DNA of 34,930 bases from Spirochaetales bacterium (GCA_007127335.1 SKZO01000055.1:1-34930); one strand, 5' to 3'; shown: positions 1-9,533, counted from the first letter of the stretch. Notes: a model not told the origin generated them from the letters alone. Numbers and translations are program-made.

Positions 1-604
1 CGCTCCTGATCATCGCAACCGTGTCGGGATAGTCGTCCGCGGTCACGTACTCGCCGTACGCCTCGTCGATCACGACGAGGACATCGTCACGGATCGAAGA
101 CAGGAACGTATCGAGCTCATCCGCCGTGACGATCGTTCCGGTCGGGTTGTTCGGGCTGCAGAGAAACACGATCCGTGTGCAGTCGTCGATCCGGTCGGCG
201 ATCGCCTCGAGATCGAATCGGCCGTCCTTCATCGGGGCAGTGCGAACTTCCCCGCCGAAAATCCGTGTCGCGAATGCGTACTGGCTGAAGGTGTGCGCGG
301 CGGTTACGGCGTTGGTCCCGGGCTCGATGAGAGCCCCGGCGATCATGACAAGGATCTCGTCGCTGCCGTTCCCGACGACGATCATGTCGTCCGACACGTT
401 CGATTTCGACGCGATCGCGGCGCGAAGGTCAGTCGCACCCCCGTCGGGATAGCGGTTGAGATCGTGCAGAGCGTCCCGGATCGCGACGGTCGCTCGTGGC
501 GAGGCCCCGAGGGGGTTCTCGTTCGACGAGAGCTTGATGCCGCCGGCAATGCGCTCACCGGGTACATAGGGGTGCAGCTGCCCGAGAACCGCCCGAGTCC
601 TCAC
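1..604 (-). CDS. hisC: Histidinol-phosphate aminotransferase, N-terminal 201 residues (cut by window edge)
   Basis: PLP-dependent class I/II aminotransferase that converts imidazole-acetol phosphate and glutamate to histidinol phosphate in histidine synthesis. I translated the minus strand by hand. Visible motifs are SSNENPLG (26-33), GNGSDE (79-84), SPNNPTG (150-156) and DEAY (180-183), the usual HisC series up to the cofactor-binding Asp. The Schiff-base lysine should lie beyond the left edge, so catalytic completeness cannot be judged. The start is a GTG whose bases overlap the TGA of the upstream gene (GTGA at 604-601), which implies translational coupling. Other aminotransferases of this fold are possible, but the SNENP and SPNNPTG pattern fits HisC best. 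The window starts inside a codon. Confidence 0.88.
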   Translation of the reverse strand, partial: MRTRAVLGQLHPYVPGERIAGGIKLSSNENPLGASPRATVAIRDALHDLNRYPDGGATDLRAAIASKSNVSDDMIVVGNGSDEILVMIAGALIEPGTNAVTAAHTFSQYAFATRIFGGEVRTAPMKDGRFDLEAIADRIDDCTRIVFLCSPNNPTGTIVTADELDTFLSSIRDDVLVVIDEAYGEYVTADDYPDTVAMIRS

Positions 605-987
605 GACTCGTCCGTCTCCGGTTTCGCGGCGGCCTGCTGCGGAGGGTTGTTCCGCAGGTACTCGTGGTCCTCGCTCATGTCGGCAATCAGGTCGGCGAGT
701 TTCATCTGGAGGGAGTTCTCGGTCGTTCGTGCGAAGATGAGGTCGCCGGGAGCAAGATCCTGCGTGACGGGCAGCTGTTTGGCCGCCGCGATGACCCGCA
801 GCACCTTCTTCGAGAACTCGGTCGCCTCGGCCTGCTCGGCGGCGGCTTCGACGAACCGCACGAACTCATCCATGCCGGTATCCGCATAGATCGACTTGAC
901 GACGTTCATGACCGCGATGATCTCCGGGTCGGAGAAACCGTTGAGGATGATGACCCGGTTATCGAGTGGATTCTGGCTATCGCTCAT
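601..987 (-). CDS. Small DUF3783-like protein of unknown function, upstream of hisC
   Basis: A 128-residue soluble protein with no signal peptide or membrane segment. The N-terminal third (about 11-33, beginning [10 protein letters not shown]) resembles the DUF3783 family, whose members start with a strand and a short helix and have no known function. The middle is helical and charged and the C-terminus is Gln/Ala/Glu-rich. It is translationally coupled to hisC through a GTGA overlap, so the two form one operon, but that does not prove a histidine role. No Shine-Dalgarno sequence precedes the ATG. The likely -10 box lies six bases upstream, so the message may be leaderless. The family call is from memory of the sequence pattern and is tentative. 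Confidence 0.7.
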   Translation of the reverse strand: MSDSQNPLDNRVIILNGFSDPEIIAVMNVVKSIYADTGMDEFVRFVEAAAEQAEATEFSKKVLRVIAAAKQLPVTQDLAPGDLIFARTTENSLQMKLADLIADMSEDHEYLRNNPPQQAAAKPETDES

Positions 988-993
988 GGCAGG

Positions 994-1022
994 AGTCTAT
1001 CGGCTCGAGCCGCCCCGGACAA
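994..1022 (-). promoter_or_regulatory. Sigma-70-type promoter for the DUF3783-hisC operon
   Basis: On the minus strand TTGTCC (1022-1017) and TAGACT (999-994) are separated by 17 bases. Transcription would start at or next to the ATG at 987, leaving essentially no leader. It faces the clpB promoter across a short divergent region. Confidence 0.5.
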
Positions 1023-1028
1023 TCCCCT

Positions 1029-1057
1029 TTGAACACCCTTGACGGCCTTCGTATCTT
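1029..1057 (+). promoter_or_regulatory. Sigma-70-type promoter for clpB
   Basis: TTGAAC (1029-1034) and TATCTT (1052-1057) with a 17-base spacer, followed by a ribosome binding site (AGGAG at about 1063-1067). I saw no CIRCE-like inverted repeat, so control by HrcA is not supported here. Confidence 0.55.
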
Positions 1058-1073
1058 ACGTACAGGAGATCCC

Positions 1074-3656
1074 ATGGACTACGAACGACTCACGGTGAAG
1101 GCGCAAGGGGTCCTCCAGGACGCCGTCGCACTGGTACACCGGAACGAAAACCCTACACTCGATCTCGAGCACCTGCTGCTCGCGATGATCGAACAGGAAG
1201 ACGGCGTGATCCCGCCGCTGCTCACACGCGTCGGTGTACGTCCGGCCGAACTCGCCGAGCGTCTGAGAACTGAGATCAACCGCAAACCGCGAATGGAGGG
1301 TGGCAACGCGCAGCCGCAGCTCTCTGCGGGGGTGTCTCGTGTCTTCGTCAAGGCGGAGGACGAGGCGAAGACTCTCGGTGACGACTACGTCAGTACGGAG
1401 CACCTTTTGCTGGCGATGATCAAGAAGGGTTCGGGTATCGACGAGCTGCTTGCGGCAGCCGGGCTCAGGCGCGACGACGTCATGCAGGCGCTCAAGTCCA
1501 TACGGGGGAACCAGCGGGTCACCGACCAGAATCCGGAGAACCGGTACCAGGTTTTGCAGAAGTACTGCCGTGACCTGACGGCGCTTGCGCGTCAGGAGAA
1601 ACTCGACCCCGTTATCGGGCGGGATGAAGAGATACGGCGCGTGATGCAGGTACTCTCGCGACGGACGAAGAACAACCCGGTCCTCATCGGCGATCCCGGC
1701 GTCGGCAAGACAGCGATTGCCGAAGGGCTCGCGCGTCGGATCGTCTCCGGAGACGTCCCGGACAGCCTGAAGAACAAGAAGATTCTCGCGCTCGACCTCG
1801 GGTCACTGCTCGCCGGGACCAAGTTTCGCGGGGAGTTCGAAGAGCGGCTGAAAGCGGTCATCCATGAGATTGGCGAGAGCGCCGGAGAGATCATCCTGTT
1901 CATCGACGAACTGCACACGCTCGTCGGTGCAGGGAGCGCCGAGGGTGCGATGGATGCGAGCAATCTGCTCAAACCCGCACTCGCGCGCGGCGAGCTGCGG
2001 GCGGTCGGAGCGACCACCCTCGACGAGTACCGCAAGCACATTGAAAAAGACGCGGCGCTCGAACGACGGTTTCAGCCGGTATTCACGAATGAGCCGTCGG
2101 TCGAGAACACCATTGCGATTCTCCGGGGTCTGAAAGAACGCTATGAGGTTCACCACGGTGTGCGTATCCGCGACGAGGCGCTCATCGCGGCGGCGACGCT
2201 GAGCGACCGCTATATCACGAGTCGGTTTCTCCCGGACAAGGCGATCGATCTCGTAGACGAGGCGGCGAGCCGCCTCAAGATGGAGATAGAGAGCCAGCCT
2301 ACCGAGCTCGATCAGCTGCAGCGACGCATTCTCCAGCTCGACATAGAGCGCCAGGCGCTTTCGAAGGAGACCGATCCGGCCAGCCAGGAACGACTCGCCA
2401 AACTCGACGCGGAGCTCTCGTCGCTCAAGGGCAAACGCGACACGATGCAGCTCCAGTGGCAGAACGAGAAGCAGGTCATCGACAGGATTCGCGATCTCAA
2501 ACAGCGACTCGAGCAGCTGACGATTGAAGAGGTGCAGAACGAACGTTCGGGTAACCTTGCACGGGCGGCAGAGATCAAACACGGTGAGATACCGTCGCTC
2601 GAGAAGGAGCTCGCTTCGTTCGATGACGAGCTGTCGGACCTCCAGAGCAAGAGCCGGCTCCTGCGGGAGGAAGTCAGCGAGGAGGACATCGCACACGTTG
2701 TCAGCACGTGGACCGGCATTCCGGTCAGCAGGATGATGACCAGCGAGATCGAGAAGCTGCTGAAACTCGAGAGCATCCTTGGCGAACGCGTGGTAGGGCA
2801 GGGGAACGCCATCCGCGCGGTCAGTGACGCGATACGGAGGAACAAGAGCGGGCTCTCGGACGTGAATCGTCCGAGTGGTACGTTCATGTTCATCGGGCCG
2901 ACCGGCGTAGGCAAGACCGAGCTCGCCAAGGCGCTCGCGGAGTTCCTCTTCAGCGACGAACGGGCACTCACGCGGATTGACATGAGCGAGTACATGGAGA
3001 AGCATTCGGTGAGCCGGCTCATAGGAGCGCCGCCGGGGTACGTCGGCTACGATCAGGGAGGTCAGCTCACGGAGGTTGTCAGGCGGCGGCCTTACTCGGT
3101 TATCCTCTTCGACGAGATAGAGAAGGCCCACCCCGACGTGTTCAACGTGCTGCTCCAGTTGCTCGACGAGGGCCGGCTGACCGACGGCCAGGGAAGACTC
3201 GTCGACTTCCGGAATACCATCGTCATCATGACGAGCAACATTGGCAGCGATCTGATCCTGCAAACCGAAGACATAGACACGATAGCCGGCGAGATCAGAG
3301 CGATCCTCCGCGCTACGTTCAAGCCGGAGTTCCTCAACCGTCTCGATGAGATCATCACCTTTCACCGCCTCGACAAGTCACAGATTCTCAAGATCGTCGA
3401 CCTCGAGCTCCGCAAGGTACAAGGTCGGCTCGACGACCGGAAGCTGACCCTCGAGGTGCCGCAGAAGGCGAAGCAGCTGATCGCGGACGCGGGGTTCGAC
3501 CCGGCGTTCGGCGCGCGACCGTTGAAACGCGCCATCCAGAACAAACTGCAGAATCCGCTGGCTCGGGAGATGCTTGGCGGAAAGTTCAAGGACGGCGATA
3601 CGATCAAGGTTGGCGTTTCGGGAGAAGAGCTCGTCTTCAAGGCCTCATCGGCGTAG
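1074..3656 (+). CDS. clpB: ATP-dependent disaggregase ClpB
   Basis: Hexameric Hsp100 AAA+ chaperone that, with DnaK, extracts and refolds aggregated proteins in the cytoplasm. The protein is 860 residues, normal for ClpB. Order of domains: Clp N-terminal repeats (1-145), first AAA+ with Walker A GDPGVGKT (206-213), the long coiled-coil middle domain (roughly 400-530) that separates ClpB from ClpA/ClpC, and second AAA+ with Walker A GPTGVGKT (608-615). The middle domain and the absence of a ClpP-docking IGF-type loop that I can recognise support ClpB. The frame stays open upstream, but the ATG at 1074 has an AGGAG site 6 bases before it and a promoter 17 bases further up, so I place the start there. 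It is transcribed alone, with argH downstream behind its own promoter. Confidence 0.96.
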   Translation: MDYERLTVKAQGVLQDAVALVHRNENPTLDLEHLLLAMIEQEDGVIPPLLTRVGVRPAELAERLRTEINRKPRMEGGNAQPQLSAGVSRVFVKAEDEAKTLGDDYVSTEHLLLAMIKKGSGIDELLAAAGLRRDDVMQALKSIRGNQRVTDQNPENRYQVLQKYCRDLTALARQEKLDPVIGRDEEIRRVMQVLSRRTKNNPVLIGDPGVGKTAIAEGLARRIVSGDVPDSLKNKKILALDLGSLLAGTKFRGEFEERLKAVIHEIGESAGEIILFIDELHTLVGAGSAEGAMDASNLLKPALARGELRAVGATTLDEYRKHIEKDAALERRFQPVFTNEPSVENTIAILRGLKERYEVHHGVRIRDEALIAAATLSDRYITSRFLPDKAIDLVDEAASRLKMEIESQPTELDQLQRRILQLDIERQALSKETDPASQERLAKLDAELSSLKGKRDTMQLQWQNEKQVIDRIRDLKQRLEQLTIEEVQNERSGNLARAAEIKHGEIPSLEKELASFDDELSDLQSKSRLLREEVSEEDIAHVVSTWTGIPVSRMMTSEIEKLLKLESILGERVVGQGNAIRAVSDAIRRNKSGLSDVNRPSGTFMFIGPTGVGKTELAKALAEFLFSDERALTRIDMSEYMEKHSVSRLIGAPPGYVGYDQGGQLTEVVRRRPYSVILFDEIEKAHPDVFNVLLQLLDEGRLTDGQGRLVDFRNTIVIMTSNIGSDLILQTEDIDTIAGEIRAILRATFKPEFLNRLDEIITFHRLDKSQILKIVDLELRKVQGRLDDRKLTLEVPQKAKQLIADAGFDPAFGARPLKRAIQNKLQNPLAREMLGGKFKDGDTIKVGVSGEELVFKASSA

Positions 3657-3680
3657 CTCGTCCTCGCGTCGTCGTGACGG

Positions 3681-3708
3681 GGCAGTCCTGCACGAGGCAG
3701 TCCTGCAC
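3681..3708 (+). repeat. Tandem 13-bp direct repeat, each half with dyad symmetry, before argH
   Basis: GGCAGTCCTGCAC occurs at 3681-3693 and again at 3696-3708 (period 15). Each copy contains the imperfect dyad GCAG-TC-CTGC. The block abuts the -35 box of argH, which suits a repressor or activator site. It does not resemble an ARG box. Confidence 0.55.
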
Positions 3709-3709
3709 C

Positions 3710-3738
3710 TTGCCGACGGCGTCCCGATCCGCTACTCT
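3710..3738 (+). promoter_or_regulatory. Sigma-70-type promoter for argH
   Basis: TTGCCG (3710-3715) and TACTCT (3733-3738) with a 17-base spacer. The predicted start of transcription (about 3745) is within a few bases of the argH ATG at 3748. Confidence 0.45.
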
Positions 3739-3747
3739 CGATGCACC

Positions 3748-5190
3748 ATGGCGAAACTCTGGGAGAAGGGCTATTCGCTCGACACGTTGATCGAGCGCTT
3801 CACCGTCGGCAACGACTACCTGCTCGATCGTCGGCTCATCGCCGCAGACGCGATCGCGAGCATCGCACACGCCCGGATGCTCCGTGCGATTGACCTGTTG
3901 TCGAGCGAGGATCTCGCGAAGCTCGAAGAGGAGCTTCGTGCGATCGCCCGTGAGGCTGTTACGACCGGGCTGTCGATTGAGCCGGCCCAGGAGGACAGCC
4001 ATACGTTCATCGAAGAACGGCTCGTTCTCCAGGTTGGCGAGGCGGGAAAGCGGATCCACACGGGACGGTCGCGAAACGACCAGGTCCTGGCCTCAACCCG
4101 CCTGTTTGCCAGAGAAGGCGTACTCGCCGTCCGCGAAGCGCTTTCCGACGCGGTCGAGGCACTCTGCATGGTTGCAGAGGCGCATGAGTCGACGCCAATG
4201 CCGGGTCGTACGCACCTCCAACCGGCGATGCCCTCTACCGTCGCGCTCTGGGCGGCAAGCTATGCCGAGGGCCTGCTCGACGCCGACTCGCTGCTCGCGT
4301 CCGCCTTTCGCCTCGTCGACCGTTCACCGCTCGGCGCGGCCGCGAGTTACGGTGTTCCGCTGCCGCTCGATCGGGAGCTCGTCGCGCGGGAACTCGGTTT
4401 CGCGGAGGTGCAGCACAACGTCCTCGATGTCGTGAGCTCCCGCGGCCGCGTGGAGTTGGCCCTGCTCGACTCGCTCGACCAGATCGGCATCGTTCTCAGC
4501 CGCTTCGCGACCGATCTCATCCTCTTCACGATGCCCGAGTTCGCCTACTTCTCGCTTCCACCGGCACTCTGCTCAGGGTCGAGCATCATGCCGCAAAAAC
4601 GCAATCCGGACGGGCTCGAACTGATGCGGGGAAAGTCTTCAACGCTTTCCTCGTATACCGATCTCGTACGGAACGTTGTTCGAAGTCTTCCGTCCGCGTA
4701 CAACCGGGACGTGCAGGAGACGAAGGAGCCGCTGATGCGGGGGATCGATCTCGTACTCGATCTTCTCCTAGTCGCTTCGCTCACGGTCAGGGAGCTCGAG
4801 GTCAACGTGGACAATCTCGCGAGGGCGCTGACGCCCGATGTGTATGCCACCGATGACGCGATCGACCGCGTGGTCGCTGGAGAGAGTTTTCGCGACGCCT
4901 ACCGTGCCGTCGCCTCCGGACTCGCAGCTCGCGGCGCTGTGGAGAGAGACGCTGCCGAAGCGATCGCCCGTCGTACGTCAACCGGAACACCGGGGAACCT
5001 GGGGCTTGACTGGATACGCGAAGGTCTCGCCGAGACACGCGCGGAGGTGGCACGCAGCCGCGAACGAATTCTGAGCGCCGTACGGACTCTCGCCGGACAG
5101 CAGCTATCGCTCTATCCGGGCATGCCGCCCAAGGGCGGAGTAGACGACCATCGCCGCGAGCGTAATGAGGTAGGGCAGACCGAGCAGTAG
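3748..5190 (+). CDS. argH: Argininosuccinate lyase
   Basis: Cleaves argininosuccinate to arginine and fumarate, the last step of arginine synthesis. The 480-residue protein carries the fumarase/aspartase superfamily signature GSSIMPQKRNP (277-287) and the early segments typical of ArgH (HTFIEERL, HTGRSRNDQV, GRTHLQPA). Usual length is 455-470, so about 20 residues extra lie at the C-terminus. The start is the ATG at 3748. An earlier ATG at 3741 is out of frame, and there is no Shine-Dalgarno sequence, in keeping with the very short predicted leader. Its last 87 bases overlap the 3' end of rfuD on the other strand, so the extra tail is antisense to the end of a membrane protein gene. No other arg genes are in view. 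Confidence 0.95.
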   Translation: MAKLWEKGYSLDTLIERFTVGNDYLLDRRLIAADAIASIAHARMLRAIDLLSSEDLAKLEEELRAIAREAVTTGLSIEPAQEDSHTFIEERLVLQVGEAGKRIHTGRSRNDQVLASTRLFAREGVLAVREALSDAVEALCMVAEAHESTPMPGRTHLQPAMPSTVALWAASYAEGLLDADSLLASAFRLVDRSPLGAAASYGVPLPLDRELVARELGFAEVQHNVLDVVSSRGRVELALLDSLDQIGIVLSRFATDLILFTMPEFAYFSLPPALCSGSSIMPQKRNPDGLELMRGKSSTLSSYTDLVRNVVRSLPSAYNRDVQETKEPLMRGIDLVLDLLLVASLTVRELEVNVDNLARALTPDVYATDDAIDRVVAGESFRDAYRAVASGLAARGAVERDAAEAIARRTSTGTPGNLGLDWIREGLAETRAEVARSRERILSAVRTLAGQQLSLYPGMPPKGGVDDHRRERNEVGQTEQ

Positions 5191-5940
5191 TGTGCCCGGC
5201 ACCTCGGTGAATCCCTGAGCCGCCGCGGCAAACGACTCGAAAACCGCGAAGACAAAGGCTCCGGCGAGGATACCGAGCGGATGGCGCATGCCCAGGAAGA
5301 TCACCACCAACGCGATCCAGCCCCGACCCGCGCTGATGTTCGGAAGGTAGACACCGAGTCGCAGTGCAACCGCCGCGCCGGCCCCGCCTGCGAACAGCCC
5401 GGAACAGAGCATCGCGAAACGCCGGTACCTGTCCGGGCTCAGGGCACGCGCCACGAGAGCCTGTGGATTTCCGCCGGTCGCACGAAGACGGATCCCGTAC
5501 GGTGTCTCGAAGAGGAATACGTGCAGCGCGGCCGCGAGGATCACCGCGAGCGGAACCATCACGGATACGCCGGCGATACGCTGGGCAGAGACCGGAACCG
5601 CGAGACGCACGACGCCGCGCGTGCCGTACAGAAGCGCGGACACCGTAGGAACGATCCCGGCGGCAAGCAGATTGGTCGCCAGGCCTGCGACGAAGATATT
5701 GGACCGCAGCTCAATGCAGGCCACGCTGTACAGCGCGGACAGCGCGAGGCCCGCAAGGGTTCCGAAGACCGCCCCCATCAGCAATGATCCGGTAAGATTC
5801 GCACCGACGATCGCCGCAAACGCGCCAACGAGAATCAGCCCCTCGAGCCCGATGTTGAGAACGCCGGCACGCTCGGTGAGCAGGCCGCCGAGCGCCGCGA
5901 TGAGGATCGGCACCATGAGCTCGAGTGAATTGACGATCAC
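5104..5940 (-). CDS. rfuD: Riboflavin ABC transporter, second permease subunit (RfuD-like)
   Basis: A 278-residue inner-membrane permease of the BMP/ribose-type ABC family, with about eight hydrophobic segments and the family landmark LTERAGVLNIGLEGLILVGA near the N-terminus. It would form the heteromeric membrane channel with the upstream permease. The start is a GTG overlapping the stop of rfuC (GTGA, 5940-5937), as expected for coupled subunits. The family alone covers nucleoside, sugar and flavin importers. The riboflavin assignment rests on the FMN riboswitch leading the operon and on gene order A-B-C-D as in the Treponema pallidum Rfu system. The 3' end overlaps argH convergently by 87 bases. 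Confidence 0.82.
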   Translation of the reverse strand: MIVNSLELMVPILIAALGGLLTERAGVLNIGLEGLILVGAFAAIVGANLTGSLLMGAVFGTLAGLALSALYSVACIELRSNIFVAGLATNLLAAGIVPTVSALLYGTRGVVRLAVPVSAQRIAGVSVMVPLAVILAAALHVFLFETPYGIRLRATGGNPQALVARALSPDRYRRFAMLCSGLFAGGAGAAVALRLGVYLPNISAGRGWIALVVIFLGMRHPLGILAGAFVFAVFESFAAAAQGFTEVPGTLLLGLPYLITLAAMVVYSALGRHARIER

Positions 5941-6959
5941 GACGACCTCCGGGACACGACGAACGATGCGGTCACGAGCAGCAGAATGACGGCCTGGATG
6001 ACCGTGCCAAGCTCGAACGTGAATTCGGTGTGAAGCATTGATGCCTTGGTGCCGGCGTCGAGATAGGCAAACAGGAGCGCCGAGACGATGGCGCCGAGCG
6101 GGTGCAACCGACCGACGAGCGCAACGGCGATGGCACTCCAGCCAATACCGCCGCTGAATCCGCTGATTGCCGCATGGTAGGTGCCCGCCACCATCAGGCC
6201 GCCGGTCAGCCCGTGCAGCCCGCCCGAGAGACCCATCGCCCCGAGCGTATAGGTGGTTGGGTGGATGCCGCTGTACGTCGCGAACTCTTCGTTCAGCCCG
6301 AAGATCCGCAGTTCGTATCCACGCACCGTGTAGAACATCATCAGGTAGACGATCCCCGCGAGTGCGATCGCGATGGCGAAAGAGAGGTTGAGGTCGGATG
6401 GCGCGAAGAACCGTGGAAGCCAGTAGGCACGTGACAGCCGGGCGGTGGCCAGGAGACTCCGAGTCGGGTCGTTCGCCGGACCAACGATCAGGTATTCCGC
6501 AGCGGGAATCAGCGCAGCGGACAGGAGGTACGATGTGATCAGCTCCGGCGCACCCCAGAGCCGACGGAACAGCCCGGAGAGCCCGCCAAGCAGTGCGCCG
6601 GTCGCGCTCGCCACGATCAGGACGAGGAGCGTGCCGAAGATTCCCGGCAGACCCGGAAGCGCGAGTCCGGCGAGCGTCCCTGCGAGAGCGCCCACGAAGA
6701 TCTGTCCTTCGCCGCCAAGATTGTAGAGACCGCAGCGGAACGCGATGACGATCCCGAGCGCCGCGATGAGCAGGTACCCCATGGAGCTCAGCATATTGCC
6801 CAGGTAGAACCTGTTCGTCAGAGGCTGGACGAAGAAGGCCCTCATCGCTGACGACCACGACGGGCTGCCGAATCCGAGCAGAATGACCGTCACGGCGATC
6901 GCCGCGAGAACCGCCAGGAGGCTCGATCTGAAGCTTCCCTGCGTGAGCCTATCGCGCAC
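5937..6959 (-). CDS. rfuC: Riboflavin ABC transporter, first permease subunit (RfuC-like)
   Basis: A 340-residue membrane protein with roughly nine or ten hydrophobic segments and the BMP-permease landmark FRCGLYNLGGEGQIFVGA, matching the subunit usually encoded directly after the ATPase. The frame is open further upstream, inside rfuB. I chose the GTG at 6959 because GGAG lies six bases before it and because it gives an 11-base overlap with rfuB, similar to the tight spacing elsewhere in the operon. It would pair with RfuD to form the translocation pore. The substrate is inferred from the operon's riboswitch, not from the permease sequence. Confidence 0.82.
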   Translation of the reverse strand: MRDRLTQGSFRSSLLAVLAAIAVTVILLGFGSPSWSSAMRAFFVQPLTNRFYLGNMLSSMGYLLIAALGIVIAFRCGLYNLGGEGQIFVGALAGTLAGLALPGLPGIFGTLLVLIVASATGALLGGLSGLFRRLWGAPELITSYLLSAALIPAAEYLIVGPANDPTRSLLATARLSRAYWLPRFFAPSDLNLSFAIAIALAGIVYLMMFYTVRGYELRIFGLNEEFATYSGIHPTTYTLGAMGLSGGLHGLTGGLMVAGTYHAAISGFSGGIGWSAIAVALVGRLHPLGAIVSALLFAYLDAGTKASMLHTEFTFELGTVIQAVILLLVTASFVVSRRSS

Positions 6960-8499
6960 CGGGTTCTCCAACAGCGAGAGCGCCGGCCATAGCCCGGCCA
7001 ATGCTCTGACGGGAAGCCTCTGAAGCGGGAACGTCGGCGACGATCCGCCCGTCGTAGAGAACGAGAACACGATCGGCGAGGTCGATCACTTCGTCGATGT
7101 CCGTGGATATGACGATCACGGCGGCCCCCGCCTGCGCCGTCCTGCGAACCTGCGAGATGATCCGACGCCGTGTGCGGAAGTCGAGCCCCCAGCTCGGCTC
7201 GCAGATCACGAGCATGTGCGGGTCTCCTTCGAGCTCACGCGAGAGGATCACCTTCTGGATGTTACCGCCGGAAAGCTGCCACAGCGGGACGTTGAGCGCG
7301 GCGTCTATGCCGAACCGCCTCTGCAACGACGCCGCGAAATCGGTGACGGTTGCCGCATCGAACAGGCCGGCGCGTTGCAGATGCCGGCGCTTCAGAGCAA
7401 TGAGGTTCTCCGAGACCGACGAGTCGACACTCGCGCCGCGCAGGAGTCGGTCGGTTGGCACGTACCGCATCCCGAGTGATCGCAGCTTGTTCGGCGTTGG
7501 ATCGCTCACCGTCCGGCCGTCGAGCTCGAACCTACCCGACGTGTGCGAGAGCTTGCCCGCGAGCAAGCCCTCCATGGCCTCAATGCCGTTCTCACGGATA
7601 CCGGTCAGACCGATCACCTCACCGCCGCGCACCGAGAATGAGACGTCGGAGACGAGACTGCGGCCGAATCGCTCGATGGTCAGGCGTTCGAATCGCAATC
7701 GTACCGGCCCCGGCTCGTGGGTTCCCGCGGCCGGCGGAGGGTGGAGGGTATCTTCGCCTTCGGACGAGCCAACCATCGCCGCGGCAAGGGTTGCGGCGCC
7801 CGCATCGGCGGCATAGGTTCCGACGATTCTGCCGCCGCGCAGAACGGTTACGGTGTGGGCGACGCGGCCGACCTCCGGCAGACGGTGGGTGATGAAGACC
7901 ACCGCATGCCCGGCCGCGGCACTGTCCCGGATGATCTGGAATATACGGTCGGCCTCTTCAGGTGTCGTGGCCTCCGTTGGCTCGTCGAGTATAAGCACGC
8001 CCGCTCGGTCGGTCGGCAGCCTCAGGAGGGCAGCCACGAGTGACACCATGCGTACCTGACCCGAGGACAGGCGGGCGAGCGGACGAGTCACGAGTCGTTT
8101 CGGCAGGTCACGTGCAACAGCCCGTATACGGTCGTACGCCCGCCGCCTGTTGAACAGGATACCGAGCCGTCGGGGTTCGTCCCCCAGGAAGAGATTCTCG
8201 AGTACCGTCAGCGAACGATCGAGCCGCGGATGCTGGTACGACATCACCACGCCCGCGGCCCTGGCCGCCGCCGGGTCCCCGGTGACAAGCGTCCGGCCGC
8301 ACACCGTCACCGAACCGGTGTCGGCCCCGACGACGCCGGTGACGATGTGCATGAGCGTCGTCTTGCCCGCGCCGTTCTCTCCTACGATCGCGCGGATCTC
8401 ACCCCGGGCAACCTGCAGCGAAGCGCCGTCGACCGCCTGCACCCCGTTCCCGGGGTACCGCTTGCTGACTCCTTCCATCTGCAGAAGCAGATCGGCCAT
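6949..8499 (-). CDS. rfuB: Riboflavin ABC transporter, duplicated ATPase subunit (RfuB-like)
   Basis: A 516-residue cytoplasmic ATPase made of two ABC halves, as in RbsA/MglA-type importers. The first half has Walker A GENGAGKTT (40-48), the signature LSSGQ and Walker B LILDEPTEA. The second half has a degenerate Walker A (GLTGIRENG, lacking the lysine), the signature LSGGNIQK and the modified Walker B VICEPSWGLD, which is normal for this family, where only the first site is fully canonical. It begins 2 bases after the rfuA stop and overlaps rfuC by 11 bases. It powers import through RfuC/RfuD. Confidence 0.88.
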   Translation of the reverse strand: MADLLLQMEGVSKRYPGNGVQAVDGASLQVARGEIRAIVGENGAGKTTLMHIVTGVVGADTGSVTVCGRTLVTGDPAAARAAGVVMSYQHPRLDRSLTVLENLFLGDEPRRLGILFNRRRAYDRIRAVARDLPKRLVTRPLARLSSGQVRMVSLVAALLRLPTDRAGVLILDEPTEATTPEEADRIFQIIRDSAAAGHAVVFITHRLPEVGRVAHTVTVLRGGRIVGTYAADAGAATLAAAMVGSSEGEDTLHPPPAAGTHEPGPVRLRFERLTIERFGRSLVSDVSFSVRGGEVIGLTGIRENGIEAMEGLLAGKLSHTSGRFELDGRTVSDPTPNKLRSLGMRYVPTDRLLRGASVDSSVSENLIALKRRHLQRAGLFDAATVTDFAASLQRRFGIDAALNVPLWQLSGGNIQKVILSRELEGDPHMLVICEPSWGLDFRTRRRIISQVRRTAQAGAAVIVISTDIDEVIDLADRVLVLYDGRIVADVPASEASRQSIGRAMAGALAVGEPGAR

Positions 8500-8501
8500 A
8501 C

Positions 8502-9533
8502 CTACCTCAGCGACATGTCGAGATAGACGTCGCCGTTCTTCATCTGCTCGATCATCCTTGACATTGCCTGCCTGACCTCGGCCTCGACATGACGTTCGTA
8601 GAGGCGGTCATCCTCAACAAACCCGACGTAACCGTCGGCAACGCCGAGAACCTCGGCTTCGCCAAACGCGAGCTCACCACGAATCGCACTGAGCGTGCGT
8701 TCGTACGTTGCCCGGTCCTGTGCGACATAGGTACTGCCGATCACGACGCCCGGCGCCTCGCTCAGCCCGGGGCTGTCGAACCACAGCACGTATGCGTTTC
8801 GGTCCCGTGCCGACGAAATTACGCCCTGGTTCCCACCGCCGGCGATCGTGAGGATGATGTGAGACCCCGTCGCGTACATGGAGTTGGCGAGCTCGGCAGC
8901 GCGACCGGCATCGAACCAGTTGCCGAGCACCCGGAAGTCGACCTGGCCGTCGGGGTCAACGGATCTCAACCCGAGCAGATAGGCGGGCAGGATCACCTCA
9001 TTCATGATGGGGTACTCCTGACCCGCGAGAAGTCCCGCTCGGAGGGCGGGTCGAGGCGTAACCATCCCGCTGCGACCGACAAGGCCGGCGAAGTGTCCCG
9101 AGAGGAACGCCTGTTCGCGTTGGTTGAACATGACCGAGTGTACCTGGGGATTACCCGGGTACCACGCATCCATCAGCAGAAAACGTTGCGCCGGGAAGGC
9201 CTCGAGCACCGCCTCGACGATGTCAGGCATTTCCGGGTTGCTCGTGACGATCAGATCGTACTCTCCGCCGGCGGCCATGGAGGTCAGGCCCTGTTGCCAC
9301 AGCGCCTGGTTGAAGCCACCTTCCACAACCTTCATGGCGGCTGCATCCGACTCGGCAACCGCCTGTTCAACGCCGGCGACGAGCATTTCGTAGGTGGGAC
9401 TGCCTTCGACGACTCCCGGAACGAACACGCCGATCGAATAGAGATCGGCTTCAGATACTTCGGCTCGCCCACCGCCGGAGAGCGTGGACGTCACGACGAA
9501 GAACCCCGCCATCAGGTAAACCAGCCTCTTCAC
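8502..9533 (-). CDS. rfuA: BMP-family substrate-binding protein, probable riboflavin binder (RfuA-like)
   Basis: A 343-residue periplasmic binding protein of the BMP/PnrA family, recognisable from the GVFVPG start of the mature domain and the long alpha/beta two-lobe body. Residues 1-24 form a Sec signal peptide. The start is a GTG with GGAGG five bases upstream. In Treponema pallidum the homologous RfuA is a lipoprotein, but here there is no cysteine in or near the signal peptide, so this one should be cleaved by signal peptidase I and be free in the periplasm. It is the first gene after the FMN riboswitch, which is the strongest evidence for a flavin substrate. Purine nucleosides are the main alternative ligand for this family. 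Confidence 0.85.
   Translation of the reverse strand: MKRLVYLMAGFFVVTSTLSGGGRAEVSEADLYSIGVFVPGVVEGSPTYEMLVAGVEQAVAESDAAAMKVVEGGFNQALWQQGLTSMAAGGEYDLIVTSNPEMPDIVEAVLEAFPAQRFLLMDAWYPGNPQVHSVMFNQREQAFLSGHFAGLVGRSGMVTPRPALRAGLLAGQEYPIMNEVILPAYLLGLRSVDPDGQVDFRVLGNWFDAGRAAELANSMYATGSHIILTIAGGGNQGVISSARDRNAYVLWFDSPGLSEAPGVVIGSTYVAQDRATYERTLSAIRGELAFGEAEVLGVADGYVGFVEDDRLYERHVEAEVRQAMSRMIEQMKNGDVYLDMSLR

Noticed and set aside
988-1073. Heat-shock CIRCE element upstream of clpB
   Set aside because: Looked for TTAGCACTC-N9-GAGTGCTAA; nothing similar is present.
1803-3365. A 520-codon open frame on the minus strand, antisense to clpB
   Set aside because: Shadow of the conserved clpB coding strand. No ribosome binding site and no recognisable domains.
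5104-6858. A single 584-residue fused permease reading through both rfu permease regions
   Set aside because: The N-terminal half of that frame is Arg-rich nonsense antiparallel in character to rfuC. The real arrangement is two permeases joined by a GTGA overlap at 5940.
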